Positions 15,604 through 24,118 are shown, numbered from the stretch's first letter. The stretch: DNA of 64,000 nt from Brevibacillus brevis (GCF_031583145.1 NZ_CP134050.1:454501-518500), one strand, 5' to 3'. The notes: generated by a model from the letters alone, not told the origin. Program-made: numbers and translations.

Positions 15604-17059
15604 AGAGCAGGATCAAGCCGAGGATCGCCACGACGACGATGCCGACGATTCCTTGCACCAGCGTAGCCAGTGTTTGCGCGCGGTAGGCAGTAGTCAGGCT
15701 CATCCTGGAGAACTGCGTCACGACCCAGAAGTACGAGTCGTTCACGTGGCTCACGACCATTGCGCCGCAGCCGATCGCCATGACGGTCAGCATTTGGCCG
15801 ATCGGCACGGTTCCCAGCATCGCGTCCAGGCCCAGCGAAGGCAGCAGCGGCATCGCGATGGTGGAAGTGATGACGAGGGAAGCGGTCGAGCTGCCCTGTG
15901 CCGTCTTGATGATAGCGGCGATGAGGAAAATGACGATCAGCCCGCCTACACCGACGAAAGAGACATTGCCGTCGAGCAGCGTCTTGATGTAGTCTGCGAT
16001 CGGCGTCGCCTTGATTACGGCTCCGAGGGCTCCGCCTGCGCCGGTGATCATGATAATGACGGCTGAGTCCAACAGCCCGTCGCCCATCCATTTGGTCAGC
16101 GTTTCTTCATTGCGTTTGGGCAAAAGACCGAAGATTGCGAACAAGAGACCGACAAACAGGGAGTTGACGGGAGTCCCCAGGAATGTGAGAAGCGTATTCG
16201 CAAAACCGCTTGTCATCAGCAGTTTGTTGCCTTGTGCGTCCGCGCCGACAGGGAAATTCGCAAACGAGCCGATGGCCATCAGGACGATGGGAATGACGAT
16301 GGGAGCAAAGGCGGCGAAGCCGGATGGCAAGGTGCCAAAGCGCTTTTTATACTCCTCGAACGTCTCGGTCGCTTCATCCAGATCGGCCGGGAGCTTGTCT
16401 GCCACTTTGCGTGCCCAGACGTGTCCGGCGAGGGCGACAGGTATGGAGACGACGAGGCCGATGACGATCACCCAAAACAGGCCATCCGGTCCGATTCCGA
16501 CGTTAGTCGCAGCGGCGATCGGGCCTGGCGTAGGGGGGACCAGCGTATGAGTCGCATACAGTCCGGTCGAGAGCGCGACTGCCAGAGTGACAACGCTTAC
16601 CCCCGTCTTTTTGGCCAGAGACTTTTTCAAGGACGACAGGATCACGTAGCCGGAATCGCAAAATACAGGAATGGAGACGATCCAGCCGATGACGGTCATG
16701 GCGATCGCCGGATGCCGGTCGCCGAGCAGGCGCAGGACGACCTCCGCCATTTTGACCGCCGCACCCGAGTTTTCCAGGATTTTGCCGATGAGAGTACCGA
16801 AGATGATGACGAGTCCAATGCTTGTGATGATACTGCCAAAGCCGCCGGCGATCTCTTTTCCGATGTCGGCGATCAGCGGTTTGTCCGCCCCGCTCAGGGT
16901 GCCGACAAGATTGGTTAGCAAAGCGAAGATATACGTACTGCTGATAATGGATAAGAACGGGTGGAGCTTCCACTTCGCTGTCGCGTACACGATGAAAACA
17001 ATGCTGAGAAGAAGCAGCACCAAAATGATCGGGCCAAGCTGTACAACTTCAGGGCTCAT
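15602..17059 (-). CDS. GntP family permease (gluconate/glycerate type)
   Basis: A 485-residue membrane protein with 12-14 hydrophobic segments and the GntP-family stretches FGTLIGKILENSGAA, IPVFCDSGYVIL and HTLVPPTPGPIAAA. GntP carriers import aldonates by proton symport. The neighbour 12 bases upstream is glycerate kinase, so the likely substrate here is glycerate, although gluconate cannot be excluded. AAAGGAGG precedes the ATG. It is the last gene of the operon. Confidence 0.92.
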   Translation of the reverse strand: MSPEVVQLGPIILVLLLLSIVFIVYATAKWKLHPFLSIISSTYIFALLTNLVGTLSGADKPLIADIGKEIAGGFGSIITSIGLVIIFGTLIGKILENSGAAVKMAEVVLRLLGDRHPAIAMTVIGWIVSIPVFCDSGYVILSSLKKSLAKKTGVSVVTLAVALSTGLYATHTLVPPTPGPIAAATNVGIGPDGLFWVIVIGLVVSIPVALAGHVWARKVADKLPADLDEATETFEEYKKRFGTLPSGFAAFAPIVIPIVLMAIGSFANFPVGADAQGNKLLMTSGFANTLLTFLGTPVNSLFVGLLFAIFGLLPKRNEETLTKWMGDGLLDSAVIIMITGAGGALGAVIKATPIADYIKTLLDGNVSFVGVGGLIVIFLIAAIIKTAQGSSTASLVITSTIAMPLLPSLGLDAMLGTVPIGQMLTVMAIGCGAMVVSHVNDSYFWVVTQFSRMSLTTAYRAQTLATLVQGIVGIVVVAILGLILL

Positions 17060-17071
17060 GTCAAACCTCCT

Positions 17072-18208
17072 TTATTTTTTGGCGCATGCGAAAATGCGAG
17101 TGGCCTGCTCGGCTGCCTGCTCCAGCAGCTCGGCTGCCTGCTGCATGGACTGATCAAGTGGCATGGGCTTGTTCGCAATGCTCAGGACAGCTGTTACGCC
17201 CTCCGCATAAAGCGCCTCGATGCCTTTGCCGATTGAGCCGGCCAGCACAATGACGGGGATGCCGTACTCTTTGGCCAACTGCGCGACCCCGCACGGAGTT
17301 TTCCCCTCGGCCGTCTGAAAATCGACCTGACCTTCGCCCGTAAAGACGAGCTCGGCGCCAGCCATGGCTTCCGCAAGCCCGGTCGTCTCCTTGACGATCT
17401 GGATGCCGGATTGCAATTGGCCTTGCAAAAAAGCGAGAAGAGTCCCAGCCACGCCGCCGGCAGCACCAGTTCCGGGCAAATCGTGGATCGCGATGCCTTC
17501 CGTGTCCTCGATCAGATCGGCGAAATGGCGGAGATTGCTGTCCAATTGCTGCACCATTTCGGGCGTGGCCCCTTTTTGCGGCCCGAAGACGTGGGAAGCG
17601 CCGTTGGGACCGATGAATGGATTTTTGACATCGCAGGCTATGATGAACTCACACTCAGCCAACCGAGGATCCGCCTGTGTGCGGTCGATCCGTCTTAGCT
17701 TCGATAATTCACCTCCTCCAAAAGCGAGTGGCTGCCCGTCGTGGTCCAGCAGTTGAAAGCCGAGCGCCTGAAGCATCCCGGCGCCGCCATCGTTGGTCGC
17801 GCTGCCTCCGATGCCGAGGATAAAGCGCCGGCAGCCCAGTTCGAGGCCGGCCCGGATCAGCTGTCCAAACCCGTAAGTCGTAGTGAAAAGGGGATTGCGC
17901 TCCTGTTCCGAGATCAGATACAGGCCGGAAGCCGCAGCCATTTCGATGACGCAGGTGACGTCGTCGCCGAGGATGCCGAACTGCGCGGGAATGTCGCGGC
18001 CGAGCGGGTCTTTTACTGTCGCTTGCAGCAGCTTGCCGTCGGTGGCGTCCACCAGGCATTGCAGGGTCCCTTCGCCGCCGTCCGCCATCGGCTTGATGAC
18101 GATCTCGCTCTCCGGCAGCGCTTTGCGTACGCCTGCGGCTATGGCCTGCCCGACTTGCCCCGCGGTGAGGCTTCCTTTGAAAGAGTCAGGGGCGATCAAA
18201 ATTTTCAT
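17072..18208 (-). CDS. Glycerate kinase
   Basis: A 378-residue kinase of the GarK/GlxK family that phosphorylates D-glycerate to 2-phosphoglycerate (or 3-phosphoglycerate in some members), feeding lower glycolysis. Family marks are the N-terminus MKILIAPDSFKGSLTA, the segment KPMADGGEGT (about residues 40-49), and GIGGSATNDGGAGMLQALG (about 130-148). Its start overlaps the stop of the 80-residue upstream ORF as ATGA, so the two are translationally coupled. Confidence 0.94.
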   Translation of the reverse strand: MKILIAPDSFKGSLTAGQVGQAIAAGVRKALPESEIVIKPMADGGEGTLQCLVDATDGKLLQATVKDPLGRDIPAQFGILGDDVTCVIEMAAASGLYLISEQERNPLFTTTYGFGQLIRAGLELGCRRFILGIGGSATNDGGAGMLQALGFQLLDHDGQPLAFGGGELSKLRRIDRTQADPRLAECEFIIACDVKNPFIGPNGASHVFGPQKGATPEMVQQLDSNLRHFADLIEDTEGIAIHDLPGTGAAGGVAGTLLAFLQGQLQSGIQIVKETTGLAEAMAGAELVFTGEGQVDFQTAEGKTPCGVAQLAKEYGIPVIVLAGSIGKGIEALYAEGVTAVLSIANKPMPLDQSMQQAAELLEQAAEQATRIFACAKK

Positions 18209-18447
18209 GTTGCGGGACCTCCTTCAGCTGCCAGTTTCTCCATCATTTTCTCGATGCCGTCGACGTGCTTCACCAGGGACAGCAAGGCGAAGGACTGCTC
18301 CTGGTCCTTGCTGTCATTGCCTTTGGGCCGTTCAGAGATTTGCTTGAACATAGCATTGAATTCCCGGAGGATTTGCTGGATCGGGTCCATGGTGTTTAGG
18401 GAGTGGACGGCCAGCTTGCGCACTCGCATCGAAATAGAGGAGTTCAT
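18205..18447 (-). CDS. 80-residue protein of unknown function coupled to glycerate kinase
   Basis: A small, soluble, largely helical protein (RVRKLAVHSLNTMDPIQQIL, then a KHVDGIEKMMEKLAAE tail). I do not recognise a family. Its stop overlaps the start of glycerate kinase by 4 bases, and the cre-like site sits just upstream of its start. It is the first gene of the glycerate operon and may be a stabilising or regulatory partner, or a leader cistron that sets glycerate kinase translation. Confidence 0.65.
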   Translation of the reverse strand: MNSSISMRVRKLAVHSLNTMDPIQQILREFNAMFKQISERPKGNDSKDQEQSFALLSLVKHVDGIEKMMEKLAAEGGPAT

Positions 18448-18481
18448 GTCTATTCATCACCTTTGGATAGTTTCACTATAT

Positions 18482-18496
18482 CTGAAAGCGCTTCAT
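18482..18496. promoter_or_regulatory. cre-like CcpA site
   Basis: CTGAAAGCGCTTCAT matches the Bacillus cre pattern (TGNAANCGNWNNCW) with the central GCGC. It lies 35-50 bases upstream of the first glycerate-operon gene, a position suited to catabolite repression. Confidence 0.6.
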
Positions 18497-18556
18497 CCTT
18501 GCATTTTGCAAAACCAACAAAAAATGCTGTCGAATCCTGGCTCCTTTTTGTGCGAG

Positions 18557-19717
18557 TTATCCAATGGCTTGCAGACGGTGCATCTCGAGAGCCAGTCGAA
18601 TGTGAAAGGCGTCAGCAAAACGGCGGGGGTTTTTCCCGATCAGGGCTTCGATGCGCTCGATCCGGTACAGCAAGGTGTTGCGGTGGATGTTGAGCCGTTG
18701 CGCCGCAATCGTGAGATTCAGGTCGGCGGCGAACAAGGCATGCAAGGTATCGATCAGCTCGGGATGATGGACCAGCGTGCCGAGAATTTGCTCGACCGCC
18801 CGCTTGCGGGAGGCGGCCGGGGTCGCCAGCAGCATCAGCTCGACGGTCGCGTCCTCGAAGTGGCAGATAGGGGCCTTTTCCGGAAAGCACTCCGCCACGG
18901 CCAAGGCTTGCTGGGCTTCCTTGAACGAGTGTTCGAGCTCCCGGACTTGCTCATACCGGTTGCCCATCGTGATGATCAGGCTGTCGTAATGGGCGGGAAC
19001 CAGAGCGTTCATCAGCCGCCGCGCGGATTCGAAGAGATAGGCTTTGGTTTGCTCGCGGGTCCGGCAATGCCGCAGATCCGTCACGATGACCCAGCGATTG
19101 TGGCTGATGGCGGAGATGCACACCTGTCGGGAATGCTGAAAGCAGGCCGCCATCTTGGCCTGCCATTGTCTGCGCGAGAGGGTCTCGGTCCACGGCGATG
19201 TACCGGCTGACTGCACGATCATGATCGAGCGCGGACCGGACAGATCGAGCCCGAGCAGCTCTCCGCGGGATTGGACTACAGCGGGGGAGGGATCCAGCGT
19301 GCCGGAGATGATGTCCTGGACGAGAAAGCTCAGGGAGCGCTCCTCCATCGCCATCTGTTCCGTCAGATACGCTTGCTGGAGCATCATTTCTGTCATCATG
19401 CGGACCGCTTTGCCGAAAGGGATCACCTCCCGGGGAGAGCCGGATATGCCGATGACCCCGACGATCACGCTCTCGAAGTAGATGGGCATGTTGATCCCGG
19501 GGCGAGTGCCCGACCACTTCTTGCATTCCCGGGCGGACAGGACGATTTCCACCCCGGAGGCGATGACCTGCCGTGCTGCTTCATGAAGCGTGCCGATCCG
19601 GCTGGGGTCGCTTGAGCTGATGATCACGCCGTCTTTATCCATGACGTTGATGTTCAGTTGGGTCACGTCCATGGTCCGCGAGACAATTTTGTCGGCAAGG
19701 TATTTTTTTAGTTGCAT
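18557..19717 (-). CDS. CdaR family transcriptional regulator (sugar diacid/glycerate)
   Basis: A 386-residue regulator with an N-terminal sugar-diacid sensor region (residues 1-140, including VTQLNINVMDKDGVIISS) and a C-terminal PucR/CdaR helix-turn-helix ending in NLTIAAQRLNIHRNTLLYRI..IEALIGKNPR. E. coli CdaR activates glycerate, glucarate and galactarate genes in response to glycerate. I start at ATG 19717, with AAAGGAG upstream, rather than 26 codons earlier. It precedes the glycerate operon on the same strand with a 110-base gap and is its probable activator. Confidence 0.92.
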   Translation of the reverse strand: MQLKKYLADKIVSRTMDVTQLNINVMDKDGVIISSSDPSRIGTLHEAARQVIASGVEIVLSARECKKWSGTRPGINMPIYFESVIVGVIGISGSPREVIPFGKAVRMMTEMMLQQAYLTEQMAMEERSLSFLVQDIISGTLDPSPAVVQSRGELLGLDLSGPRSIMIVQSAGTSPWTETLSRRQWQAKMAACFQHSRQVCISAISHNRWVIVTDLRHCRTREQTKAYLFESARRLMNALVPAHYDSLIITMGNRYEQVRELEHSFKEAQQALAVAECFPEKAPICHFEDATVELMLLATPAASRKRAVEQILGTLVHHPELIDTLHALFAADLNLTIAAQRLNIHRNTLLYRIERIEALIGKNPRRFADAFHIRLALEMHRLQAIG

Positions 19718-19847
19718 GCCCCATATCTCCTTTAGATGTCTCCTCGAAATGTATCTTCTGAGAATTATACCGGAAGTTCCATCCGCTTCCTGCAAAAAAA
19801 ACCTCCCGCCGAACCGCGCATGGCGATCCGGCAGGAGGGCTGCTCCA

Positions 19848-21014
19848 TTATGCGTTTTTTCGCAAGGCCACGGAATCTTCCTCCGTTCCTTTTCCTGTAA
19901 AGAACAGCTTCATCATTGGCGGGGTCACAATCGTGGTGATCAGGACGACCACGATCAAGACGGCAAACATGTCTTGGGTCAAAAGTCCGCTCTCCAGGCC
20001 GATCGCGGCGATGATCAGGGCGACCTCCCCGCGGGAGACCATGGCGGAACCGATGGCCATGGAGTTTTTCCAGTTGAAGCCGGACAGCTTGGCGCCGAGC
20101 GCACCGCCGATGAGCTTGGAGATGATCGCCAGGACGCTGAGGAAGACGATCAGCCAAAGGTTTTCCCAAATTCCGGCGAACTGCGCGGTTACCCCGATCG
20201 ACGTGAAGAAGACGGGGACGAAAATGGAGTAGCTGATGGCTTCGGTCTTGTGGGCGATTTCTTCCCTGAACTTTGTCAGGCTGATCGCGACGCCGGCGAT
20301 GTACGCGCCGATGATGGCAGCGACACCGGTGTACTCGGCAAAATACGCGAACAGAAAGCAGATGATCAAACCAGCGGAAACGGTGGATTCCGTCACTTGC
20401 AGCGGAGCGAATTTTTTCAGCACCCAAGGGACGGCCTTCCAGGAGAGCAGAATGATGATGGCAAAGAACGCCACCTTTTTCAGGATGACCATTCCCAGAT
20501 TCACGTCGCCGCCTGCAAAGCTCATCAGGAAAGCCAAGGCCAGGATGACCAGCACATCGTCAATGACGGCCGCTCCCATGATGGTGGCGCCTTCTCTGGA
20601 TTTGAGCTTGCCCAGCTCCTTGAGCGTTTGGACAGAGATGCTCACACTCGTGGCAGACAGGAGCAGTCCGAGGAAGACGGATTCGATGGGGGATTGGCCC
20701 ATCGCAAGGCCTGCGCCGAAGCCCAATGCCAACGGGGCAATGATGCCCGCCACACCGACAGAGGTGGAGGCTTTTCCGGTCCGTTTGAATTCATCCATGT
20801 CTGTCTCCAGACCGGCGATGAACATCAACAGAATGACCCCGATCTGGCTGATTTCATGGATGACCTCCGTATTGGTCACGACTCCGAGAACACTAGGTCC
20901 CAGCACGATCCCGATCAGCAGCTTCCCGAGTACGGACGGTTGCCCCAGCCGAACACTGATGTCCCCTGCGATCTTGGAAGCGAGCAGGATTACGGCCAAT
21001 TGGAAAATAAGCAC
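19848..21014 (-). CDS. Cation:proton antiporter, CPA2 family
   Basis: A 388-residue integral membrane protein with about 12 helices in the KefB/GerN/NapA pattern: LGQPSVLGKLLIGIVLGPSVLG near residues 22-43, the LLMFIAGLETD segment, and an AAVIDDVLVILALAF segment with the paired aspartates that bind the ion and proton. There is no C-terminal TrkA-N domain, so it is the short form. The start is GTG 21014 with AAAGGAGGAG upstream. Its 135-base leader carries a long hairpin with a T-run. The transported ion (Na+ or K+) is not decided. Confidence 0.92.
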   Translation of the reverse strand: MLIFQLAVILLASKIAGDISVRLGQPSVLGKLLIGIVLGPSVLGVVTNTEVIHEISQIGVILLMFIAGLETDMDEFKRTGKASTSVGVAGIIAPLALGFGAGLAMGQSPIESVFLGLLLSATSVSISVQTLKELGKLKSREGATIMGAAVIDDVLVILALAFLMSFAGGDVNLGMVILKKVAFFAIIILLSWKAVPWVLKKFAPLQVTESTVSAGLIICFLFAYFAEYTGVAAIIGAYIAGVAISLTKFREEIAHKTEAISYSIFVPVFFTSIGVTAQFAGIWENLWLIVFLSVLAIISKLIGGALGAKLSGFNWKNSMAIGSAMVSRGEVALIIAAIGLESGLLTQDMFAVLIVVVLITTIVTPPMMKLFFTGKGTEEDSVALRKNA

Positions 21015-21039
21015 GAAAACTCCTCCTTTGATGGGAAAT

Positions 21040-21116
21040 AAAAAAGGAGCCTGCGATCATAGTCCTCTCTTTGTCTGCTGAAAAAAGACAAAAAGAACCC
21101 TATGATGACAGGCTCC
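21040..21116 (-). other. Long hairpin-terminator in the antiporter leader (attenuator or riboswitch candidate)
   Basis: On the minus strand GGAGCCTG and AUCAUAG pair with CUAUGAU and CAGGCUCC, followed inward by CUUUUUGUCU / AGACAAAGAG. This gives a nearly continuous stem of more than 25 bp with small internal loops, then six T. It lies between the promoter and the ribosome binding site, so it must be read through for expression. I cannot match it to a named riboswitch class. Confidence 0.55.
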
Positions 21117-21155
21117 TCCATTTACACAATAGCTATTCAATTTTCATGTATTTAC

Positions 21156-21184
21156 ATTGTATCATGAAAGGTATGAAAAGTAAA
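21156..21184 (-). promoter_or_regulatory. Antiporter promoter
   Basis: On the minus strand TTTACT (21184-21179) and TACAAT (21161-21156) are 17 bases apart; transcription would begin near 21149 and include the hairpin. Confidence 0.55.
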
Positions 21185-21334
21185 GGGAGCCAGACTATTG
21201 CGCGGACATGCAAAGCCGTCGGCAGCATCAGATGAGGAACGAGGGGGAGTCAGACGTGGATTTTCTGGTCATTTCCCAGCCGACGACACGGGGCGATCGC
21301 TTCAACGAAGAGTAGGGGTGCCTTGGCCGCACGC

Positions 21335-21370
21335 AAAAAAGCCTGACCGGCACAAGCTCGGTCAGGCTTT
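21335..21370 (-). terminator. Intrinsic terminator of the small-ORF pair
   Basis: On the minus strand AAAGCCTGACCG and CGGTCAGGCTTT enclose a 9-base loop, followed by further T. Apart from this and the antiporter leader, the gap 21015-21379 shows no feature. Confidence 0.85.
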
Positions 21371-21379
21371 GCTATTTCC

Positions 21380-21514
21380 TTATTTCCAGTTGACAAAATC
21401 GGACATTTGCACGAAAGCGTCTGCCAGAGCGTGCAGGCTCCCCGCCGTTTGGAAGGCAATAATGGGCAGGCTAACGACAAACAACAATGCTTCTCCGATG
21501 TATTTGGCGATCAT
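21380..21514 (-). CDS. 44-residue hydrophobic peptide
   Basis: A small ORF with a strong ribosome binding site (AAGGAGGT, 8 bases before ATG) and its own terminator 10 bases behind. The product begins MIAKYIGEALLFVVSLPIIA, is strongly hydrophobic up to about residue 34, and ends in a polar tail with FVNWK. It could be a one-helix membrane protein or a secreted membrane-active peptide. I do not recognise a family. Confidence 0.6.
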   Translation of the reverse strand: MIAKYIGEALLFVVSLPIIAFQTAGSLHALADAFVQMSDFVNWK

Positions 21515-21551
21515 AAGATCTACCTCCTTTTTGGTTTTCCGTCGTCCGGGT

Positions 21552-21833
21552 CTATCCAAAAAGCAGGGAATCGTATGTATCTGTCTCGCCATTTGCGTGC
21601 TGCATGCGCCGAAATAATCGGGTGCGCAGCGGTTGCCTTGCCGCCATCGGATAAGTCTCAACCATACCAGGATTGATACTGGGATGATAAGCATCATTCG
21701 GGTGCCATTGAATAGCCAGTTTTCGCGGGGAAACACATTGTCTCAGATAGAAAATCGAGGTGAAACACCCCACGAACAGGGCGAGCAAGGCGAAGAAATC
21801 CTCCAAGGAAAGCAAGAGCAAGAAGTCTTCCAT
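21552..21833 (-). CDS. 93-residue small membrane protein
   Basis: An ORF with a strong site (GAAAGGAGGAG) in front of ATG 21833. Residues 1-30 are one hydrophobic helix (MEDFLLLLSLEDFFALLALF), followed by a polar, basic, probably cytoplasmic tail rich in Arg, His and Pro. It lies 37 bases upstream of the 44-residue peptide gene, and the two share one terminator. The function is unknown; the tail composition is unusual and may be only partly coding. Confidence 0.5.
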   Translation of the reverse strand: MEDFLLLLSLEDFFALLALFVGCFTSIFYLRQCVSPRKLAIQWHPNDAYHPSINPGMVETYPMAARQPLRTRLFRRMQHANGETDTYDSLLFG

Positions 21834-21959
21834 GGCGATTCTCCTCCTTTCTTTGGCAACGCAAGAATCAGCGTTCTTGGTATCCCCCATTCTACTGCTG
21901 TTCACATAATCAGGCAACCCTAAAAAATCCGGATGGCGAATTGAGTGGCAACCTTCCGA

Positions 21960-22373
21960 TTACTTGATTTTTCCGATCGAGAGGTTCACCTTGTAGTTCC
22001 CGAATGGGAGTAGTTCGTCCAGGAAAGCATTCAGGGCGGCTTGATCCGGGACGCTCACGAACAGGGCGTAGCACCCTTCGCCGCTGATCCGGTGGGCTTC
22101 GGCGACTTCCGGGCGGGCAGAGACAAAGCGCGTAAACTTCTGGTGATCCGTCGTCTTCATGAACATCGTGACGATCGCGGTCAGCGCAGGACCGATCCTG
22201 GCGTTGTCAATGACGGCGGTATAGCCTTGAATGATGCCTTGCTCCTCCATCCGCCTGATGCGGTTTCCTACCGCCTGGCCGCTCAGGTGTACCTTCTCGC
22301 CGATATCCTTCCATTGCAGACGGCTGTTTTCCCGGAGCAGGGCAAGGATGGACAGGTCCGTTTGATCGAGCAT
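21960..22373 (-). CDS. Lrp/AsnC family transcriptional regulator
   Basis: A 137-residue regulator with an N-terminal helix-turn-helix (DLSILALLRENSRLQWKDIGEKVHLSGQAVGNRI..., about residues 5-45) and a C-terminal RAM/AsnC ligand domain (about 60-137) with the EAHRISGEGCYALFV strand. I start at ATG 22373 with AAAGGAG upstream. It is divergent from a metallo-hydrolase gene. Its amino-acid ligand and targets are not readable. Confidence 0.92.
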   Translation of the reverse strand: MLDQTDLSILALLRENSRLQWKDIGEKVHLSGQAVGNRIRRMEEQGIIQGYTAVIDNARIGPALTAIVTMFMKTTDHQKFTRFVSARPEVAEAHRISGEGCYALFVSVPDQAALNAFLDELLPFGNYKVNLSIGKIK

Positions 22374-22527
22374 GACAATCTCCTTTCGCGGTGAAAGTGA
22401 ATGAATGCCACTGCTTTCGCGGCATCTGCCACGTCCAGTGTACAATGATTCCAACGCTTATGACTCACGTACAAGAATGAGATGCCTTCGTTACCGATTT
22501 TACACTACCTGTCAAAGGAGAGAGAAC

Positions 22528-23289
22528 ATGCATATTCAACTCATCCGACACGCAACCCTCAAGGTTGGCTACAAGGGACGTACCTTCCTGGTGGATCCGA
22601 TGTTCAGCCGCGAAGGGGAGCTGCCTGCCGTAGTCAACACGCCCAACCAACGGCCGAATCCGGGTGTGGAGCTGCCGTTGCCTGTGAGCGACGTGCTGGC
22701 GGGTATCGATGCGATCCTGGTCACCCATACGCACGCCGATCATCTGGACCCGGCGGCCACCCGGCTGCTTCCCAAGCATCTGCCGCTGTTTTGCCAGCCG
22801 CCGGATCGGGAAAAGCTGCTGGAGCTTGGCTTCGAGCAAGTCTTTCCAGTCGAGGGTGAACGGGAGTGGGAGGGCATCCGCCTGACTCGGACCGGGGGAC
22901 GCCACGGTACAGGGGAGATTGGCGAGAAAATGGGGCCGGTTTCCGGATTTGTGCTCAAGGCGAACCAGGAGCCGACGCTGTACATCGCGGGCGACACGAT
23001 CTGGTGCGAAGAGGTGGAGCGGGCCATCTCGGTCCATCAGCCGGAAGTCGTGGTTCCGTTTGCCGGGGCAGCCCGATTTTTGACAGGCGATCCCATCACG
23101 ATGACCAAGGAGGACATTGCCCGACTGGCGGAATGTGCAGGTGAGAGCCAGCTTTTCGTCGCGCATATGGAAGTCTGGAATCATTGCCTGCTCAGTCGCA
23201 GGGAGCTTCGGGACTACATGAGCGAAAGGGGGCTGTCCGCGCGGGTGCGGGTTCCGGAGGATGGTGAGACCGTTGAGTATCAGCGGTGA
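22528..23289 (+). CDS. MBL-fold metal-dependent hydrolase (UlaG/YtkL-like)
   Basis: A 253-residue member of the metallo-beta-lactamase fold group. The metal-binding motif HTHADH is at residues 67-72, with further ligands in GGRHGTG, IAGDTIW and VAHMEVWNH. The start MHIQLIRHATLKV and the overall size fit the UlaG-like branch, whose members include L-ascorbate-6-phosphate lactonase and many hydrolases of unknown substrate. AAAGGAGAG lies ahead of ATG 22528. Confidence 0.88.
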   Translation: MHIQLIRHATLKVGYKGRTFLVDPMFSREGELPAVVNTPNQRPNPGVELPLPVSDVLAGIDAILVTHTHADHLDPAATRLLPKHLPLFCQPPDREKLLELGFEQVFPVEGEREWEGIRLTRTGGRHGTGEIGEKMGPVSGFVLKANQEPTLYIAGDTIWCEEVERAISVHQPEVVVPFAGAARFLTGDPITMTKEDIARLAECAGESQLFVAHMEVWNHCLLSRRELRDYMSERGLSARVRVPEDGETVEYQR

Positions 23290-23312
23290 ACAGGCTGACA
23301 TCGCGAGGAGAT

Positions 23313-23346
23313 AAAAGCTCTGCTGGCTTTAGCGGAGCTTTTTTTG
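23313..23346 (+). terminator. Intrinsic terminator
   Basis: AAAGCTC-GC and GC-GAGCTTT pair around a short loop and are followed by T7. The first copy of the intergenic repeat begins directly behind it. Confidence 0.8.
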
Positions 23347-23349
23347 TGT

Positions 23350-23436
23350 ACAGATAGGAATTTATCCATTCCTATTCCAGTATAAGGGCAACCGCGGCTC
23401 CGCCAGAATGCATGGCGTAGCCAGGTTTTCTAATGC
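23350..23436 (+). repeat. Intergenic repeat element, copy 1 (87 bp)
   Basis: Starts ACAGATAGGAAT and ends TAATGC. It can form two hairpins: TAGGAAT / ATTCCTA, and GGCTCCGCCA / TGGCGTAGCC around a 7-base loop. Between them is CCAGTATAAGGGCAAC. A second copy with the same orientation is at 26069-26207. Confidence 0.8.
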
Positions 23437-23462
23437 AAAATCAAGGCTCATCCATCATTTGA

Positions 23463-23498
23463 CAAACGGGAAGCTACGTAATAAACTATTTTTACGTA
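23463..23498 (+). promoter_or_regulatory. Promoter and operator-like palindrome of the HTH gene
   Basis: TTGACA occurs at 23459-23464 with a weak -10 (TAAACT) 17 bases on. Overlapping this, TACGTAA (23475-23481) and TTACGTA (23492-23498) form a perfect 7-bp inverted repeat with a 10-base spacer, a probable autoregulatory site of the helix-turn-helix protein that follows. Confidence 0.5.
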
Positions 23499-23524
23499 AA
23501 TGATTAATGTCATGAGGTGTTTTT

Positions 23525-24118
23525 GTGGTACATGAACAGTTGGAGACCTACGTCGTCGAATCTCCGGAGCAGGCGATGGCATTGCTCAATCCTCTGCGGG
23601 CCGAGATCTTGAGCCGATTGGCGGAGCCGGCGTCGGCAGCCGAGGTGGCCCGGGGGATCGGCGAAATTCCGCAGCGCGTGAACTACCACTTGAAGGCACT
23701 GGAAAAAGTCGGCTTGGTCCGCAGAGTGGGGAGTCGGCAAGTACGCAATCTCGTGGAAGTACTCTATTTGGCTATCGCCCGGACCTACATTTTGTCCGAG
23801 GCGCTGAACTGGGGGAACGATACGGTCCAGAAAATCAAGGATCAAGGGGCCCTGTCGCATTTGGTCAACACAGCCGAACGGATCAAACGGGATGCGCTTC
23901 TGCTGATGGAACGCTCCGACCAGGCGGAGGAGATTCCGAGCGCGACGCTGGATACGAGCATCCGCCTGGCCAGCGCGGAAGAGCGCAGCGCTTTCGTCGA
24001 AGAGTATGTCAAGCTGGTGGGCGAGCTGGTGAAAAAGTATCAGTCCCCGGCGGAGGGCCAGGAAACGTATCAGGTGGTTCTCGCCGTGTACCCCAAAGAA
24101 GGAGGAGAAGAGTCATGA
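23525..24118 (+). CDS. ArsR-like winged-helix regulator
   Basis: A 197-residue DNA-binding protein. Residues 15-70 form a winged helix of the ArsR/HTH_20 kind (ALLNPLRAEILSRLAEPASAAEVARGIG..QRVNYHLKALEKVGLV). The remainder is helical and lacks metal-binding cysteines, so it is not a metal sensor of the ArsR type. GTG 23525 is the start. The next ORF starts within its stop codon (ATGA), so the two are coupled, and ClpP follows. Confidence 0.85.
   Translation: MVHEQLETYVVESPEQAMALLNPLRAEILSRLAEPASAAEVARGIGEIPQRVNYHLKALEKVGLVRRVGSRQVRNLVEVLYLAIARTYILSEALNWGNDTVQKIKDQGALSHLVNTAERIKRDALLLMERSDQAEEIPSATLDTSIRLASAEERSAFVEEYVKLVGELVKKYQSPAEGQETYQVVLAVYPKEGGEES

Noticed and set aside
19590..21041. 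483-codon frame opposite CdaR and the antiporter
   Set aside because: It spans two real genes and their gap, and its product is rich in Asp, Gly, Gln and His without domains. It is a shadow frame.
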